Shown: positions 32,428 to 33,272 of the stretch, in pieces
Layout of the letters: the number at the start of each line of letters is the position of its first letter
Position numbering within the stretch: position 1 is the first letter of the stretch
Assembly: GCA_017619755.1 (NCBI GenBank)
Contig: JAFZRU010000033.1
Span: 1-33,272, forward strand
Source: Prevotella sp.
GTDB taxonomy: Bacteria; Bacteroidota; Bacteroidia; Bacteroidales; Bacteroidaceae
Length of the DNA stretch: 33,272 bases
Reading direction: 5' to 3'
The notes under the pieces: generated by a model
What the model was told of the DNA's origin: nothing
What the model saw: the letters and a program-made list of their open reading frames with translations, nothing else
The model's database searches: none
Program-made: the position numbers and the translations under genes

Positions 32428-33272
32428 TCAATTGAAAAAATTCCACGACAGTCCGAAGCGGAAGATGCGCTCGTTGATGGGATAGTGAGGAGTGATGAAA
32501 TAGTTGCCACCTTCGGCTGAGTGGTTGACATGGCTGAGCATGACGAAGAAGCGGGTGTGCTTGAGGAAGAAATTGGCATAGAGATTGGCTACAGCAATGT
32601 TGCCGATATCTACACGGCTGTCGGCATTTTCCTGCACGGCATACTGACCAATGCCCGGCACGTAGTCGGGGGCGTGGTATTTGGTGAAATACCGCACGTC
32701 GGCTCCCAAGTCGCAGTCCAGCACGTGGGCGATTTTGAAGCGAAGGAAGGCGTTGACGTAGGCGTTGAAGTCCGGGACGGGGATGATGTCGTCCTTGCTC
32801 GACTTCTGATAGGTGAGTTGCGCGTCAAGGTTGACGAGCCCAAAGCGAAGCTGTTGGCCCAAGGTGGCGGTGAGCAAGCTGATGTTGTCGCCGCATTGAC
32901 GGACTGATGCCTTGTTGCGCAGGCGGTAAACGTTGTCGCCGTTGACCTCCACGTCGTAGCTGGTGCCGAAATAGGTGTAGTTGCTCAGGTTGTCAAAGGC
33001 CACGCGCAGGCGTGTGCCGGTGCGCCGAAGGGAGAACGTGCCTTGAATCTTCGTGTGGGTGATTTTGTCTAAGTCGTCGTTGTCCCACCAGAAATGCTTG
33101 GAATGGTAATGTTCGTGATAGAACGTGGGGTCGTTGAGGTGGAAGAAACCGTTGGCGGCCAGTTGGATGGTGTCGCCCCACAGGCGGAAATTGAGGTCTG
33201 CCTCGCCGTCGATGTTCACATCGCCTATTCGGGCGCCGGCTACCTCCACCTCGCCGGTGACGTTGTAGTGAA
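32428..33272 (-). CDS. Putative porin (Porin_10-like), 5' end beyond the window
   Basis: The visible 281 codons are the C-terminal part of a beta-barrel: alternating strands, turns with Asn/Asp/Gly (NDDLDKITHTKIQGTFSLRR, YDVEVNGDNVYRL), and a final aromatic-ended strand (FRFGLSWNFFN). The pattern matches the putative porin family common in Bacteroidetes. The frame stays open through the right edge of the window, so the start is not seen; the GTG at 33249 is not the real start. It ends in TGA followed by the CCTTAAA repeats. A relation to the pectin genes is possible but not shown. Confidence 0.7.
   Translation of the reverse strand, partial: HYNVTGEVEVAGARIGDVNIDGEADLNFRLWGDTIQLAANGFFHLNDPTFYHEHYHSKHFWWDNDDLDKITHTKIQGTFSLRRTGTRLRVAFDNLSNYTYFGTSYDVEVNGDNVYRLRNKASVRQCGDNISLLTATLGQQLRFGLVNLDAQLTYQKSSKDDIIPVPDFNAYVNAFLRFKIAHVLDCDLGADVRYFTKYHAPDYVPGIGQYAVQENADSRVDIGNIAVANLYANFFLKHTRFFVMLSHVNHSAEGGNYFITPHYPINERIFRFGLSWNFFN

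Overview
The window reads as chromosomal DNA of a gut Bacteroidales, most likely a Prevotella relative. The signs are a SusC/SusD pair, Prevotella-like type IX secretion C-terminal tails on two polysaccharide lyases, and repeated Bacteroidales promoters (TTTG, about 19 nt, TAnnTTTG). The flanking genes use the standard code, and TAG is a real stop there (MerR-like gene, 2746-2748; secreted protein gene, 23672-23674).

Layout: (1) 1-2811: a dispersed repeat, then a TPR/retropepsin-like protein and a MerR-like regulator. (2) 2831-7346, minus strand: DUF2490 protein, CotH-family lipoprotein, a small HExxH protein and an OPT transporter. (3) 7347-15455: divergent promoter region, then a SusC-SusD-surface lipoprotein operon (third protein with DUF4957/DUF5123-like regions) closed by a strong terminator. 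(4) 15470-23057: a phosphoribosyltransferase-like gene and an AT-rich, minus-strand cassette array. (5) 23288-25209: two host-like minus-strand genes and a dockerin remnant. (6) 25331-32296: second copy of the dispersed repeat and a two-gene operon of a PL11-like rhamnogalacturonan lyase and a PL1-like pectate lyase. (7) 32428 to the right edge: a putative porin, incomplete. SusC/D, the surface lipoprotein, PL11 and PL1 look like one pectin utilisation locus, with the array lying between its two halves.

The array (about 17.0-23.0 kb) is the most unusual part. Small genes, all on the minus strand, are grouped into modules. Four copies of a 96-101 bp element (AAGAGTG ... CACTCTT ends), plus a diverged fifth, lie between the modules; three of the copies and the diverged one start within a few bases of a stop codon. 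The shared core TATCAAGCTT also occurs where the array meets a promoter-proximal 19-codon frame, a layout that recalls integrons and the recombinase-associated immunity arrays of Bacteroidales. No recombinase is in the window.

Within the array, a 474-codon frame (17584-19008) is open only if TAG is read as an amino acid. It has ten in-frame TAG codons, sixteen CAA, no CAG and no TGA, and ends in TAA 5 nt before the next ATG. A second frame (19191-19898) has TAG at codon 5 and shares the start motif LI.KHQ..K. This is the pattern expected of TAG-to-glutamine recoding (genetic code 15), known from Prevotella-infecting Lak phages and some crAss-like phages. One internal TAA at codon 11 of the larger frame remains unexplained.
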